Notes: generated by a model from the sequence alone, not told the origin. Numbered from the stretch's first letter, positions 21,368-31,866 are shown. The stretch: 64,000 nt of DNA from Thermomonas sp. (GCF_023953935.1 NZ_JAMLIW010000001.1:434001-498000); one strand, 5' to 3'. Numbers and translations: made by a program.

Positions 21368-22288
21368 TCAGTCGCGATATCCCAGCGTGCGCAGCGCGGC
21401 CTCGTCATCGCTCCAGCCCGCTCGCACGCGTACCCAGGTCTGCAGGAACACCTTGGCGTCGAACAGCCGCTCCATCTGCTCACGGGCGCGGCGGCCGATT
21501 TCGCGCAGGCGTTCGCCGCCCTTGCCGATCACGATCGCCTTCTGGCCATCGCGTTCGACCCAGATCACCGCGTCGATTCGATACAGCACCCCGGACTTGG
21601 GTGATGGTTCTTCCTCGAACTTTTCCACCTCGACCGTGGTGGCATAAGGCAGCTCGGCACCAAGCTGGCGCATCAGCTGTTCGCGCAGCAGCTCGCCGGC
21701 CAGAAAACGCTGGCTCTTGTCGGTGATCTCGTCCACCCCGAAAGCAGGCTCGCCTTCGGGCATCAGCCCCAGCAGGGTCTTCACCAGGTCATCAAGACCA
21801 ATGCGCTTGAGTGCCGAAACCGGGTGCACGGCAACGAATGCCCGATCCCGCGTCACCTCGGCCAGAAACGGCAGCAGCGCCGCCTTGTCCTTTGCCTTGT
21901 CCACTTGATTGACCGCCAGCACCACCGGCAGCCCGGCGCTGCGCAGGGCGTCGAACGCCAGCGCATCCTCGTCGTCCCAGCGCCCGGCCTCGATCACCAG
22001 CAGCGCCGCATCCACGCCCTCCAGCGCGCCGCGCGCCGCCCGGTTCATCATCCGGTGCATGGCCTTGCCGGAGCGCTTGCCCTGCTCGCCGTGGATGCCG
22101 GGCGTGTCGACCAGCTGCAGCTGGCCGCCCGGAAACGTGGCGATGCCCAGCAGCCGGTGGCGGGTGGTCTGCGGACGGTTCGAGGTGATACTGATCTTGG
22201 CGCCGACCAGCGCATTGACCAGGGTGGACTTGCCGACGTTGGGGCGGCCGATGACCGCGACCGCGCCGCTGCGCGGGGAGTTGCTCAT
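21368..22288 (-). CDS. era: GTPase Era
   Basis: A 306-residue GTPase that binds the 3' end of 16S rRNA and aids 30S maturation. The G domain has GRPNVGKS (about 14-21), DTPGIH, NQVDK and SALKRIG; the KH domain carries the [20 protein letters not shown] motif. It overlaps rnc by 4 nt, as in the rnc-era unit of gammaproteobacteria. Confidence 0.97.
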   Translation of the reverse strand: MSNSPRSGAVAVIGRPNVGKSTLVNALVGAKISITSNRPQTTRHRLLGIATFPGGQLQLVDTPGIHGEQGKRSGKAMHRMMNRAARGALEGVDAALLVIEAGRWDDEDALAFDALRSAGLPVVLAVNQVDKAKDKAALLPFLAEVTRDRAFVAVHPVSALKRIGLDDLVKTLLGLMPEGEPAFGVDEITDKSQRFLAGELLREQLMRQLGAELPYATTVEVEKFEEEPSPKSGVLYRIDAVIWVERDGQKAIVIGKGGERLREIGRRAREQMERLFDAKVFLQTWVRVRAGWSDDEAALRTLGYRD

Positions 22289-22962
22289 GCTTCGATGTCC
22301 TTGAGGGCGGCTTCAGCCGCCTGTTGTTCCGCCGCTCGCCTCGAACTGCCTTCGCCGTAGGTGAGAATCCCGGGCTGGGCCAGGGTGCAGCTGACGCGGA
22401 ACACCCGCGCGTGATCTTCGCCGCGTTCTTCCAGCAGGGTATAGGCCGGCAGCGGCTGCTGGCGCGCCTGCAGCCATTCCTGCAGGCGGGTCTTGGCATC
22501 CTTGCCCACTTTGTTCGGCGGCGGCAGCGCCGCCAGCAGCGGCGCGAACCAGGGCAACACCGCCGCCCGACAGGCCTCGAATCCGGCATCGAGGAAAATC
22601 GCCGCAACCATCGCCTCGACCGCATCGGCGAGGATCGAATCCCGGTGCCGACCACCGGACTTCATTTCGCCCGGTCCGAGCACCAGCAGATCCCCCAACT
22701 GCAGCATCCGGGCAATCCCGGCCAGCGCCGACTCGCGCACCAGCTCGGCGCGCGCCCGGGTCAGCGCGCCCTCATCGGCCTTGGGCCAGTGCCGGTACAG
22801 CGCATCGGCCATGAAGTGATTGACCAGCGAATCGCCGAGGAATTCGAGCCGCTCGTTGTGCGGGCTGCCGGCACTGCGGTGGGTCAGCGCCTGCGCAAGC
22901 AGCGCCGGATCCGAAAATCGATACCCGGCGAATGCTTCACGCAGCGGATCACTCCGCGCCAC
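22285..22962 (-). CDS. rnc: Ribonuclease III
   Basis: Cleaves double-stranded RNA in rRNA precursors and mRNAs. Catalytic domain signature [11 protein letters not shown], with the second acidic cluster [16 protein letters not shown]; the C-terminal dsRNA-binding domain ends near [14 protein letters not shown] at 22962 gives 225 residues, close to the usual 226, and overlaps the DUF4845 stop by 14 nt. A longer reading would begin at TTG 23010 and overlap DUF4845 by 62 nt; I consider it less likely. Confidence 0.93.
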   Translation of the reverse strand: MARSDPLREAFAGYRFSDPALLAQALTHRSAGSPHNERLEFLGDSLVNHFMADALYRHWPKADEGALTRARAELVRESALAGIARMLQLGDLLVLGPGEMKSGGRHRDSILADAVEAMVAAIFLDAGFEACRAAVLPWFAPLLAALPPPNKVGKDAKTRLQEWLQARQQPLPAYTLLEERGEDHARVFRVSCTLAQPGILTYGEGSSRRAAEQQAAEAALKDIEA

Positions 22963-23335
22963 TGCCACCCGGCAGCAGCTGTTCGGCGTGGAATTTGCCG
23001 ACGATGTCAAGATTCAGGAACAGCGGTTCACGCCGCTCGTAATCCACCACCATCATCCTGCCGTTGTCGTTTCGTTCGAATTTGAGCGCGCCCTTCTGCG
23101 ACCGCACATATTCGGCATAGCTCATGTTCAGGCGGCGATCGAAAAAGACCCGGATCTGGTCCTTTGAAGCCGTTGCCTGATCACTGGACGAAGCAATGCC
23201 CTTGAGCGCCGATTTGACCGAATAGAATTCGATGTACATCGGAACGATCTTCATCCCGCAGTAGAGAAAAAAGATCACCAGGCACAGGGTCATCAAAAAC
23301 CCCGACATCGACAAACCGCTCTGCATTCGCCTCAT
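22949..23335 (-). CDS. DUF4845 membrane protein
   Basis: A 128-residue protein with one N-terminal membrane helix ([22 protein letters not shown]) and a periplasmic domain containing [13 protein letters not shown] and the [12 protein letters not shown] segment. This matches the DUF4845 family commonly found between lepB and rnc. The start at ATG 23335 places the helix at the N-terminus. Function is unknown; the position suggests an envelope role linked with signal peptidase. Confidence 0.88.
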   Translation of the reverse strand: MRRMQSGLSMSGFLMTLCLVIFFLYCGMKIVPMYIEFYSVKSALKGIASSSDQATASKDQIRVFFDRRLNMSYAEYVRSQKGALKFERNDNGRMMVVDYERREPLFLNLDIVGKFHAEQLLPGGSGAE

Positions 23336-23447
23336 GGGTGAACCCTCCGTCAATTGCCTCCCCGGCTGCCGGGGTCGAGCATGTGGGCGATTGTGCACGT
23401 TTCCGGGCCAATCAGGCAAAACCCGGCGCGCCCCGCCCCGGCCAGGA

Positions 23448-24236
23448 TCAGGGGATGCGGGCGCCGATCCGCGACCAGTCGACCTTGCGCTGGGCACTGA
23501 AATCCACGTTCAGCCAGATGATCATGGCCTTGCCGCGCAGGTTGGCCTCCGGCAGGAAGCCCCAGAAACGGCTGTCCTCGCTGTTGCCGCGATTGTCGCC
23601 CATCACGAAATACTGCCCTTCCGGCACCGTCCAGGAACCCTCGCCGATGCTGTCCACCCGCTCCAGCACGTGGTGCGGATGACCGGGAAGCTGCTCGGTC
23701 AGCAGGGTGTCGCCGGTTTCGACGCTACCCTGGCCCACGCCGGTATAGATGCCGTCCACCCGATACGGCAGCTCGCGCCCGTTGATGCTGACCTTGTGCT
23801 CACGGTAGGAAATCACGTCCCCGGGCAGGCCGATCACGCGCTTGATCCAGTCCTCACGCGGGTGGCCCGGCGGCCGGAACACCACGACCTCGCCACGCTT
23901 CGGCTCGCCGATGGACAGGAACTTGTGGTTGTTGATCGGCAGCCGCAGGCCGTAGGAAAACTTGTTGACGAGGATGAAATCGCCGACCAGCAGGGTCGGC
24001 ATCATCGAGCCGGAGGGGATCCGGAACGGCTCGGCGACGAAGCTGCGCAGACCCAGCACCAGCGCCAGCACCGGGAAGAAGGCCTTGGAGTAGTCGACCA
24101 GCGGCGGGTCCTTGGGTGGCTCCTCCCCGATCGCCTCGGCCAGCCGGCGCTTGGCGAAGAACAGCCTGTCGATCAACCAGATCAGTCCGGTCAGGAGGGT
24201 CGCCAGCACCAGGATCGTTTCGAACCACACCATCAT
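23448..24236 (-). CDS. lepB: Signal peptidase I
   Basis: A 262-residue membrane serine peptidase that removes signal peptides of exported proteins. Two N-terminal helices (about 3-25 and 52-70) precede the Ser-Lys dyad: Ser77 in IPSGSMMPTL and Lys132 in DWIKRVIGLPGD. Box E GDNRGNSEDSRFWGF is present. It lies downstream of lepA and upstream of DUF4845-rnc-era, the conserved order. Confidence 0.97.
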   Translation of the reverse strand: MMVWFETILVLATLLTGLIWLIDRLFFAKRRLAEAIGEEPPKDPPLVDYSKAFFPVLALVLGLRSFVAEPFRIPSGSMMPTLLVGDFILVNKFSYGLRLPINNHKFLSIGEPKRGEVVVFRPPGHPREDWIKRVIGLPGDVISYREHKVSINGRELPYRVDGIYTGVGQGSVETGDTLLTEQLPGHPHHVLERVDSIGEGSWTVPEGQYFVMGDNRGNSEDSRFWGFLPEANLRGKAMIIWLNVDFSAQRKVDWSRIGARIP

Positions 24237-24284
24237 GCGTTTGTCTCCAGATAGCCTTGCGGTGCCTCTGCGTTGCGCTCAATC

Positions 24285-24455
24285 CCCTGTGGGAGCACGC
24301 CGAAGGGGTGCGAGCTGCCACACATATCATCGCGCCCCTTCGGTGCGCGCCTGCATACCTCATCACGCCCCTGCGGCGGACGTCCAATTCCCTGTGGGAG
24401 CACACCGCAGGGGTGCGACATGCCACATATCATCGCGCCCCTTCGGTGCGCTCCT
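24285..24455. repeat. REP/BIME-like pair between lepA and lepB
   Basis: Two direct copies of a CCCTGTGGGAGCAC-started unit (24285-24354 and 24389-24455) each contain a GCCGAAGGGGTGCG-like arm and its inverse CGCGCCCCTTCGGTGCG, so each can fold into a long hairpin. The second copy reaches the lepA stop codon. This is the layout of bacterial interspersed palindromic elements. A role in lepA-lepB transcript processing is possible but unproven. Confidence 0.75.
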
Positions 24456-26262
24456 ACTTGTCGTCTACTTGCAGCACGGCGAGGAAGGCTTCCTGCGGGA
24501 TCTCGACGCGACCCACCATCTTCATCCGCTTCTTGCCTTCCTTCTGTTTCTCCAGCAACTTCTTCTTGCGGGTGGCGTCGCCGCCATAGCACTTGGCCAG
24601 CACGTTCTTGCGCAGCGCCTTGACCGTGGTGCGGGCGATGATCTGGCCGCCGATCGCGGCCTGGATCGCGACGTCGAACATCTGCCGCGGGATCAGTTCC
24701 TTCATCTTCTCGCACAGCTCGCGCCCGCGGCGGTCGGCGTGGCTGCGATGCACGATGATCGACAGTGCATCGACGCGATCGCCGTTGATCAGGGTATCCA
24801 CGCGCACGAACGGGCCGGCGTCGAAGCGCAGGAAGTGGTAGTCCAGCGAGGCATAGCCTCGGCTGGCGGATTTGAGCTTGTCGAAGAAATCCAGCACCAC
24901 CTCGGCCATCGGCAGCTCGTAGCTGATCTGCACCTGGCTCGCCATGTAGGTGATGCCCACCTGCACGCCGCGCTTGTCTTCGCACAGCTTGATGATGCCG
25001 CCGACATAATCGGGCGGGGTGAGGATGTTGGCGCGGATGATCGGCTCGCGCACTTCCTCGACCTGGTTGACCGGCGGCAGCTTGGCCGGGTTGTCCATGT
25101 CGACGATGCTGCCGTCGGTCTTGAGCACTTCATAGACGACGGTCGGCGCGGTGGTGACGAGATTGAGGTTGTATTCGCGCTCCAGCCGCTCCTGCACGAT
25201 TTCCATGTGCAGCATGCCGAGGAAGCCGCAGCGGAAACCGAAGCCCATCGCCTCGGACGACTCCGGTTCGAAGCGCAGCGCGGCATCGTTCAGGCGCAGC
25301 TTGTCCAGCGCTTCGCGCAGGTCAGGAAAATCCTCGGCATCGACCGGGAACAGGCCGGCGAACACGCGCGGCTGCATTTCCTGGAAGCCGGGCAGCGGAT
25401 GCGGCGCGGGGTCACCGGCCAGGGTCAGCGTGTCGCCCACCGGCGCGCCGTGCACGTCCTTGATGCTGGCGGTGATCCAGCCCACTTCGCCGGCTTTGAG
25501 CGCCGGCATCACCTTGCGCTTGGGCGTGAACACGCCCACCGCATCCACCTGGTGGGTGCGGCCGGTGCTCATCACCAGCATCTTGGCACCGGGCTTGAGC
25601 TCGCCTTGCATCACCCGCACCAGCGACACCACGCCGAGGTAGTTGTCGAACCAGGAATCGATGATCAGCGCCTGCAGCTTGTCGGTGTCGCGCGGCGCAG
25701 GCGGCGGGATGCGCTGGACGATGGCTTCCAGCACTTCCTCCACGTTGAGACCGGTCTTGGCGGAAATGGCGACTGCATCACTGGCATCGATGCCGATCAC
25801 GGCCTCGATTTCTTCCTTCACCTTGTCGATGTCGGCGGTGGGCAGGTCAATCTTGTTGAGCACCGGCACCACTTCCAGCCCCTGCTCCACCGCGGTGTAG
25901 CAATTGGCGACCGATTGCGCTTCCACGCCCTGGGCGGCATCCACCACCAGCAGCGCGCCTTCGCAGGCGGCCAGCGAACGGCTGACCTCGTAGCTGAAGT
26001 CGACGTGGCCGGGGGTGTCGATGAAGTTCAGGTAGTAGGTCACGCCGTCGCGCGCGGTGTACGGCAAGGAGACCGACTGCGCCTTGATGGTGATGCCGCG
26101 CTCGCGCTCGATCGGGTTGTTGTCGAGCACCTGCGATTCCATCTCGCGCGCGGTCAGGCCACCACAGATCTGGATGATGCGGTCGGCCAGGGTCGACTTG
26201 CCGTGGTCGACGTGGGCGATGATGGAGAAGTTGCGGATGAACCGCATCGGGTCGTGCTGCAT
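24454..26262 (-). CDS. lepA: Elongation factor 4 (LepA)
   Basis: A 602-residue translational GTPase that acts on ribosomes in stress and initiation. G1 AHVDHGKS, effector and G3 DTPGHVDF, G4 NKID are present; the C-terminal LepA-specific domain ends with [28 protein letters not shown] at 26262 or the ATG five codons later (MRFIRNFS) could be used. Lies between mucD and lepB. Confidence 0.97.
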   Translation of the reverse strand: MQHDPMRFIRNFSIIAHVDHGKSTLADRIIQICGGLTAREMESQVLDNNPIERERGITIKAQSVSLPYTARDGVTYYLNFIDTPGHVDFSYEVSRSLAACEGALLVVDAAQGVEAQSVANCYTAVEQGLEVVPVLNKIDLPTADIDKVKEEIEAVIGIDASDAVAISAKTGLNVEEVLEAIVQRIPPPAPRDTDKLQALIIDSWFDNYLGVVSLVRVMQGELKPGAKMLVMSTGRTHQVDAVGVFTPKRKVMPALKAGEVGWITASIKDVHGAPVGDTLTLAGDPAPHPLPGFQEMQPRVFAGLFPVDAEDFPDLREALDKLRLNDAALRFEPESSEAMGFGFRCGFLGMLHMEIVQERLEREYNLNLVTTAPTVVYEVLKTDGSIVDMDNPAKLPPVNQVEEVREPIIRANILTPPDYVGGIIKLCEDKRGVQVGITYMASQVQISYELPMAEVVLDFFDKLKSASRGYASLDYHFLRFDAGPFVRVDTLINGDRVDALSIIVHRSHADRRGRELCEKMKELIPRQMFDVAIQAAIGGQIIARTTVKALRKNVLAKCYGGDATRKKKLLEKQKEGKKRMKMVGRVEIPQEAFLAVLQVDDK

Positions 26263-26407
26263 GGCGGCGTTTCGATGCGGCCGTGGATGCGGCAGCCTGT
26301 GCGGAGTCAAGCCGGCGATTATCGCACAGCGGCGCAATCCGACTGCATGGCGGGGGCCGCCCCCCGACAGCCCGGCCCCACCGGTCGCGCCGCCGCGCAC
26401 AATCGAA

Positions 26408-28000
26408 TCAGCCCTGCTCCTGATCCACCGCCAGGTACTGGCTGGCACCGTTGCGCTGGACCAGCAGCATCACCGGCTTGGCGCTGGAGGCGTTGCGCAG
26501 CTGTTCGTCCAGCGCACGCGGGCTGCCGACATCGGTGCGCCCGACCGCCAGGATCACGTCGCCCGGCCGCAGGCCGGCGGCGCGCGCCGAACGGCCTTCG
26601 ACGCCGGCCACCAGCACACCCTCGCCCGGCTGCAGGCCCAGCCGACTGCGCTGGGCGGTGTCCAACTCCCGGCTGAGGATGCCAAAGCGGTTGCCCGGCG
26701 CGGCCGCAGGCGCGGAACGGTTGGAGGGCGCATCGCGATCACCCGCGGCCGCCGTCTCGCCGCCCAGCGCCCCGAGGGTGGCCGTGAGCGTCATCGGTTT
26801 GCCTTCGCGCACGACTTCCAGCGAAACCCGCGCACCCGGCGCCATCGCGCCGATGATCGGCGGCAGGTCGCTGGCGTCATAGACCGGCTGGCCGTTGACG
26901 CTGCGCACCACGTCCTGGCGCTGGACGCCGGCGCGGGCGGCGGCGCTGTCCGGCTCGACGCCAGCCACCAGCGCGCCCGCCGGGTTGTCGCCCAGGCCCA
27001 GCGCCCGGGCGGCATCGCGGCTGATCGGCTGGATCTGGATCCCGAGCTGGCCGCGCACCACCCGCCCGGTGGCCTTGAGCTGGTTGACCGCGTTCATCGC
27101 CGTGTCGATCGGAATGGCAAAGCTCACGCCCATGTAGCCGCCGGAATTGCTGAAGATCTGCGAATTGATGCCGACCACCTGGCCACGGGTATCCAGCAGC
27201 GGGCCGCCGGAATTGCCGCGGTTGATCGCCACGTCGGTCTGGATGAAAGGCACGTAGCGCTGGTCGGAATACGGATTGGCACGCCCGACCGCGCTGACGA
27301 TGCCGGCCGTCACCGAATGGTCGAAGCCGAACGGCGAGCCGATCGCCACCACCCACTGCCCGGGCTTGAGCCCGGATGACTGCCCGATCCGCACGGTCGG
27401 CAGATCCTTGGCGTCCACCTTGAGCAGGGCGATGTCGGACTGCTCGTCGCTGCCCACGATCCGCGCGGTGAGCTCGCGGCGATCGGCAAGGCGGATGCGC
27501 ACGCTGTCGGCGCCATCGATGACGTGGCGATTGGTCAGCACGTACCCGTCGCTGGAAATGATGAAGCCGGTGCCCAGCGAGGTGCCGCGCGGGCGCTCGC
27601 TCGGCTGGCCGGGCTCCATGCCGGGGCCGAAGAAACGGCGGAAGATTTCCGGCACGCCTTCCATTCCCTCATCGCCACCGTCCTCCCCCTCGATGCGCTG
27701 GCCGTTGGGGGAACTGCGCTGGCCCGGCTGCTGCTGGCGGGTGCGTTCGGCGCGCGGCGCGCCGCCCACCTCGGCCTGCACGCTCACCACCGCCGGGCCG
27801 ACCTGCGCGACCAGCGCGGTGAAGTCCGGCAATCCGGGAACCAGCTGCGGCGGCGGCGTTGCCGTTGGTGCGTTGGCCACGGCCGCCGGCGGGGTTTGCG
27901 CATTGGCGCTGGTCTGGCCGCTGCAGGCGCCGATGCCGGCGACGGCCAGCGCCACCGCAAGGGCCAGGGGACGCAGCGCGGATTGGGTGTGCTCACGCAT
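26408..28000 (-). CDS. mucD: DegP/MucD-type periplasmic serine protease
   Basis: A 530-residue HtrA-family protease/chaperone. The signal region ends GIGAC, a plausible lipobox with Cys26, so it may be lipid-anchored. The catalytic triad is His159 (NRHVIDGA), Asp189 (SDIALL) and Ser264 (GNSGGPL); two PDZ domains follow. ATG at 28000 has AGGAG upstream. A Gln/Pro-rich linker ([10 protein letters not shown]) precedes the protease domain. Its place after rpoE-rseA matches the mucD position of Pseudomonas and xanthomonads and implies a role in outer-membrane protein quality control under sigma-E. Confidence 0.94.
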   Translation of the reverse strand: MREHTQSALRPLALAVALAVAGIGACSGQTSANAQTPPAAVANAPTATPPPQLVPGLPDFTALVAQVGPAVVSVQAEVGGAPRAERTRQQQPGQRSSPNGQRIEGEDGGDEGMEGVPEIFRRFFGPGMEPGQPSERPRGTSLGTGFIISSDGYVLTNRHVIDGADSVRIRLADRRELTARIVGSDEQSDIALLKVDAKDLPTVRIGQSSGLKPGQWVVAIGSPFGFDHSVTAGIVSAVGRANPYSDQRYVPFIQTDVAINRGNSGGPLLDTRGQVVGINSQIFSNSGGYMGVSFAIPIDTAMNAVNQLKATGRVVRGQLGIQIQPISRDAARALGLGDNPAGALVAGVEPDSAAARAGVQRQDVVRSVNGQPVYDASDLPPIIGAMAPGARVSLEVVREGKPMTLTATLGALGGETAAAGDRDAPSNRSAPAAAPGNRFGILSRELDTAQRSRLGLQPGEGVLVAGVEGRSARAAGLRPGDVILAVGRTDVGSPRALDEQLRNASSAKPVMLLVQRNGASQYLAVDQEQG

Positions 28001-28086
28001 GGGGGATGACTCCTCGGGATTGCGGGATCTGGGAATTGCGGAGATCGCGACGAGGGCAGGCGCCCAAGGCGACGAAGTGGGATGCT

Positions 28087-29004
28087 TCAAGGCTGGACGC
28101 CGGCCGGAACCACCGTCTTGGCCTTGTCCTCGGCGGCGGAGTCGGATTGATCCTGCGGTTGGACCGACGGCTCCGCGGCGGGCTCTGTCACCTTCAGCAA
28201 CCTGGGCGGCTGGGCAAACGTGGACGAAGCGCGGAAGCTGTCGGCATCGGCGCTACGCGCCGGCAACTCGCCCAGACCCACGGTCAGGCCGGCAGTGCCG
28301 TACTGGGGAAGCACCGAGCGCGGCCAAGGTCGCGCGGAAATCTCGGCAGCCGGCGGTGCGGCAACGGCGAACTCCATTGCCACAGCCCGGTTCGCACGCG
28401 CAGGCGCGATTGCTTCCAATCCGGCGCCTTCACCCTGCGTCTTGCGTCGGTTGGCGCGGGTTGCGGAAGTGGCGGCGGCAAGACTGGCCGCGGCTTCAAA
28501 AGCCGCCGGCGGCAGGGTGTCGGATGAGGATGGCTGCTGCGGCGCGGGGGCGCCGGCCGGATGCGCGGGCACGGCAGGCTCCGCGTCGCGAACGGCGACG
28601 GCGGGCGCGGAATGCGGTGCACCGGATTCACCGGTGGGCAGGCCGAGGATCGCCAGCGTCGCCAGCGCCGCTGCCAATGCGGCACCGCCGCCCCAGCGCC
28701 GGCGCTGCGAGGCGCGCGCCGATGCCCGCGCCGCCGCATCCAATGGGGCATCTTCCTGGATCGCGATCGCCACCCGACTGGCGAAATCCGCCGGCAGGCA
28801 ACGCCCCGGCGCGATTCCGCGCATGGCATCGGCTGCGGTGCGCCAGCGCCCCCAGCAGCCGGCCAGCGCCGCATCGTGTTGCAGGCGACGCAACAGGAAG
28901 CGGGTCTGGTCTTCCGGCAAGGCCCCATCCATCAGCGCGGACAGTTGTTCGCGGCTGCACAGTTGGGTGAGATCATTGCAATGGCGGTCGGTATCGTGAT
29001 TCAT
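28087..29004 (-). CDS. rseA: Anti-sigma-E factor RseA-like
   Basis: A 305-residue membrane protein. The N-terminal RseA domain (REQLSALMDGALPEDQTRFLLRRL) binds the sigma factor, a single membrane helix lies near 105-122 (GGGAALAAALATLAILGL), and the periplasmic part is long and Ala/Pro-rich. The RseB-binding end is not clearly recognisable. It overlaps rpoE by 4 nt, giving coupled synthesis of sigma and anti-sigma. No rseB is seen; mucD follows directly. Confidence 0.87.
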   Translation of the reverse strand: MNHDTDRHCNDLTQLCSREQLSALMDGALPEDQTRFLLRRLQHDAALAGCWGRWRTAADAMRGIAPGRCLPADFASRVAIAIQEDAPLDAAARASARASQRRRWGGGAALAAALATLAILGLPTGESGAPHSAPAVAVRDAEPAVPAHPAGAPAPQQPSSSDTLPPAAFEAAASLAAATSATRANRRKTQGEGAGLEAIAPARANRAVAMEFAVAAPPAAEISARPWPRSVLPQYGTAGLTVGLGELPARSADADSFRASSTFAQPPRLLKVTEPAAEPSVQPQDQSDSAAEDKAKTVVPAGVQP

Positions 29005-29618
29005 GCGCGGGAACGCTTGGGCAGTTCGTCGTGGTCCAGCAGGGGCCGCATGCGGGCGTCGATCGCGTCGCGTGCGCGGAAGATGCGCGAGCGCACCGTT
29101 CCGATCGGGCAGTCCATGCGCTGCGCGATCTCTTCGTAGCTCAATCCCTCGACTTCACGAAGGGTGATCGCATCACGCAGGTCCTGCGGCAACTCTTCGA
29201 CCGCGGCCAGCACGGTTTGTTCCAGCTGCTGACGCATCAGTTCGCGCTCGGGGGTGTCGTTGTCGCGCAGGCGCAGGCCGGATTCGAACTGTTCGGCATC
29301 CTCCAGCTCGATCGCATCGGTCGGCGGCCGCCGGCTGCTGGCCGCCAGATGGTTCTTGGCCGTATTCACTGCAATCCGGTGCAGCCAGGTCGAAAACAGC
29401 GCATCACCGCGGAAGCCACCGATCGCACGGTAGGCGCGGATGAAGGTGTCCTGGGTGACATCCTGCACTTCGGCCCAGTCGCGCACGTAGCGCGAGATCA
29501 GCGCCGCCACCCGATTCTGGTACTTGCGCACGAGCAGATCGAACGCGGCCGAGTCGCCGCGCTGCACGCGCGCCACCAGATCCTGATCCAGCGCTTGCGA
29601 CACCCGATCCTCCGCCAT
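29001..29618 (-). CDS. rpoE: Sigma-E (RpoE) ECF sigma factor
   Basis: A 205-residue group-4 sigma factor for envelope stress. Region 2 contains LVRKYQNRVAALISRYVRD and DVTQDTFIRAYRA, region 4 has LPQDLRDAITLREVEGLSYEEIA and GTVRSRIFRARD. ATG at 29618 gives the family start MAEDRVSQALDQDLVARVQ. A sigma-E-type promoter lies 40 nt upstream, implying autoregulation. Confidence 0.96.
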   Translation of the reverse strand: MAEDRVSQALDQDLVARVQRGDSAAFDLLVRKYQNRVAALISRYVRDWAEVQDVTQDTFIRAYRAIGGFRGDALFSTWLHRIAVNTAKNHLAASSRRPPTDAIELEDAEQFESGLRLRDNDTPERELMRQQLEQTVLAAVEELPQDLRDAITLREVEGLSYEEIAQRMDCPIGTVRSRIFRARDAIDARMRPLLDHDELPKRSRA

Positions 29619-29657
29619 TGCCCGCGGCCCCCGTTGGGCCCGGCTGCACACCGGACC

Positions 29658-29685
29658 TGTGACACATCCTTGCGGCCAAAGTTCC
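29658..29685 (-). promoter_or_regulatory. Sigma-E-type autoregulatory promoter of rpoE
   Basis: On the minus strand a perfect GGAACTT (29685-29679) is followed after exactly 16 nt by TCACA (29662-29658), close to the sigma-E consensus GGAACTT-N16-TCAAA/TCTGA. It is 40 nt upstream of the rpoE ATG, so rpoE probably drives its own operon. Confidence 0.75.
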
Positions 29686-29714
29686 ATCGACCGCGCCTGG
29701 CCTGAATGCCTGAC

Positions 29715-29740
29715 CTGAATGAATCAGGGCAATTATTCAG
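29715..29740. promoter_or_regulatory. Imperfect palindrome in rpoE/fad divergent region
   Basis: CTGAATGAAT (29715-29724) faces ATTATTCAG (29732-29740), an inverted repeat with one missing base. A second CTGAATG lies at 29702. It sits 50 nt upstream of the fatty acid oxidation gene and could be an operator; no regulator is identified. Low confidence. Confidence 0.3.
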
Positions 29741-29790
29741 TTTCCAAGCGGCTACGATAACTCCAACCCCATTGCCGTGGATGAAGTGGA

Positions 29791-31866
29791 ATGGTTGATT
29801 CGTCGAAAGATCGCTTCGCTGGCCTGCGCCTGCGCCACTGGCGCGCCCAACTGCGCGACGACGGCGCACTGGTACTGAATTTCGACCGCGCCGATGCCGC
29901 CGTCAATGCGTTCTCGCAGGACGCCCTGATCGAACTGGACACCGCGTTGGAACGCATCGTCATCGACCCGCCCAAGGCACTGGTGATCGCCTCGGGCAAG
30001 GCCAGCGGCTTCATTGCCGGTGCCGACCTGAAAGAGTTCCAGGAATTCGACCGCAAGGGCACGGTCAACGACGCGATTGCGCGCGGCCAGACCACCTTCC
30101 AGAAACTGGCCAGCCTGCCCTGCCCCACGGTGGCGGCCATCCACGGCTTCTGCATGGGCGGTGGCACTGAAATCTCGCTGGCCTGTCGCTACCGCGTGGC
30201 CAGCAGCGATGCCTCTACCCGGATTGGCTTGCCGGAAGTGCAGCTGGGCATCTTCCCCGGCTGGGGCGGCAGTTCGCGCCTGCCGCATCTGGTCGGCGCG
30301 CCGGCGGCGATGGACATGATGCTGACCGGCCGCGCGCTGTCGGCCAAGGCTGCGCGCGGGATCGGGCTGGTGGACAAGGTGGCCGAACCGGCCGCGCTGA
30401 TCGACACGGCGGCGGCGCTGGCATTGAAGGGAACCAGGCGCCCGTTCAAGCAGCGCATGCTGGCCTGGAGCACGAATACCTTCGCCGCCCGCAAACTGCT
30501 GGCCCCGCAGATGGTCAAGCAGGTCGCGCGCAAGGTGCCCAAGGCGTTCTATCCGGCGCCGTATGCGCTGATTGCGACATGGCAGCGCAGCGGCGGCAAG
30601 CCGATCCGCGCGCGGCTGGCGGCCGAACGCAAGGCGGTGGTGAAACTGGCCGGCAGCAGCACCGCCCGCAACCTGATCCGCATCTTCTTCCTGACCGAGC
30701 GCATGAAAGCGCTGGGCAAGGGCGATGCGGGCATCCGCCATGTGCACGTGATCGGTGCCGGGGTGATGGGCGGCGACATCGCCGCCTACGCCGCCTACAA
30801 AGGCTTCGACGTCACCCTGCAGGACCGCGAACAGCGCTTCATCGACCCCGCCATGACGCGCGCGCAGGCCTTGTTCGAGAAGAAGGTCAAAGACCCGGCC
30901 AAGCGCCCGGAGGTCGCGGCGCGGCTGAAGTCCGATTTGAACGGCGACGGCGTGCCGAACGCTGATCTGGTGATCGAGGCGATCATCGAAAACCCCGACG
31001 CCAAGCGCGCGCTGTATCAATCAGTCGAACCACGCATGAAAACCGATGCGCTGTTGACCACCAATACTTCCTCCATTCCGCTGGATGAACTGCGCGGCCA
31101 TATCGCGCGGCCGGCGCAGTTCGCCGGCCTGCACTACTTCAACCCGGTGGCGCAGATGCCCTTGGTCGAGATCATCCACCACGACGGCATGGATGCCGAA
31201 ACCGAACGCCGGCTGGCCGCGTTCTGCAAGACGCTGGGCAAGTTCCCGGTGCCAGTGGCGGGCACACCCGGGTTCCTGGTTAATCGCGTGCTGTTCCCGT
31301 ACATGCTGGAAGCGGCCACCGCGTATGCGGAAGGCGTCCCCGGCGCGGCCATCGACAAGGCGGCGGTGAAATTCGGCATGCCGATGGGGCCGATCGAGCT
31401 GATCGACACCGTGGGCCTGGACGTGGCCGCTGGCGTCAGCAAGGAGCTGGCGCCCTTCCTTGGGCTTGAAGTGCCGGCGGCGCTGGCGACGGTGGAGGCC
31501 GGCAAGCGCGGCAAGAAAGACGGCCAAGGCATCTACGCCTGGGAAAACGGCAAGCCGAAGAAGCCCGAGCTCCCGGCCGGCTATGTTGCGCCGGATGACT
31601 TGGAAGACCGCCTGATCCTGCCCCTGCTCAATGAAGCCGTGGCCTGCCTGCACGACGGCGTGGTCAGCGATGCCGATCTGCTGGATGCCGGGGTGATTTT
31701 CGGGACCGGTTTTGCGCCGTTCCGCGGCGGCCCGATCCAGCACATTCGCGCGGTCGGTGCCGATGCGCTGCTGGCGCGGCTGGCGGCATTGCAGGCGAAG
31801 TACGGCGAACGGTTTGCACCACGCGCAGGATGGGACAACCCAGCCTTGCGCGAGCCGGTGGCCTGA
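29791..31866 (+). CDS. Fatty-acid oxidation multifunctional enzyme (FadB/FadJ type)
   Basis: A 691-residue two-domain enzyme. The N-terminal crotonase domain has the oxyanion-hole loops FIAGADLKEF and GFCMGGGTEISLACRYRVA plus LPEVQLGIFPGWGG. The C-terminal 3-hydroxyacyl-CoA dehydrogenase has the NAD loop VIGAGVMGGDIA, the catalytic His context FAGLHYFNPVAQMPLVEI and NRVLFPY. It performs hydration and dehydrogenation in beta-oxidation. No fadA thiolase follows, so a FadJ-like or stand-alone role is possible. Divergent from rpoE; the downstream gene is a diguanylate cyclase 95 nt away. Confidence 0.93.
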   Translation: MVDSSKDRFAGLRLRHWRAQLRDDGALVLNFDRADAAVNAFSQDALIELDTALERIVIDPPKALVIASGKASGFIAGADLKEFQEFDRKGTVNDAIARGQTTFQKLASLPCPTVAAIHGFCMGGGTEISLACRYRVASSDASTRIGLPEVQLGIFPGWGGSSRLPHLVGAPAAMDMMLTGRALSAKAARGIGLVDKVAEPAALIDTAAALALKGTRRPFKQRMLAWSTNTFAARKLLAPQMVKQVARKVPKAFYPAPYALIATWQRSGGKPIRARLAAERKAVVKLAGSSTARNLIRIFFLTERMKALGKGDAGIRHVHVIGAGVMGGDIAAYAAYKGFDVTLQDREQRFIDPAMTRAQALFEKKVKDPAKRPEVAARLKSDLNGDGVPNADLVIEAIIENPDAKRALYQSVEPRMKTDALLTTNTSSIPLDELRGHIARPAQFAGLHYFNPVAQMPLVEIIHHDGMDAETERRLAAFCKTLGKFPVPVAGTPGFLVNRVLFPYMLEAATAYAEGVPGAAIDKAAVKFGMPMGPIELIDTVGLDVAAGVSKELAPFLGLEVPAALATVEAGKRGKKDGQGIYAWENGKPKKPELPAGYVAPDDLEDRLILPLLNEAVACLHDGVVSDADLLDAGVIFGTGFAPFRGGPIQHIRAVGADALLARLAALQAKYGERFAPRAGWDNPALREPVA

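Noticed and set aside
22963-23010. TTG-started N-terminal extension of rnc
   Set aside because: It would overlap DUF4845 by 62 nt and exceeds the usual family length; the GTG at 22962 fits better.
24112-26676. 854-codon plus-strand frame opposite lepA and lepB
   Set aside because: Shadow of two conserved genes and crosses the BIME region.
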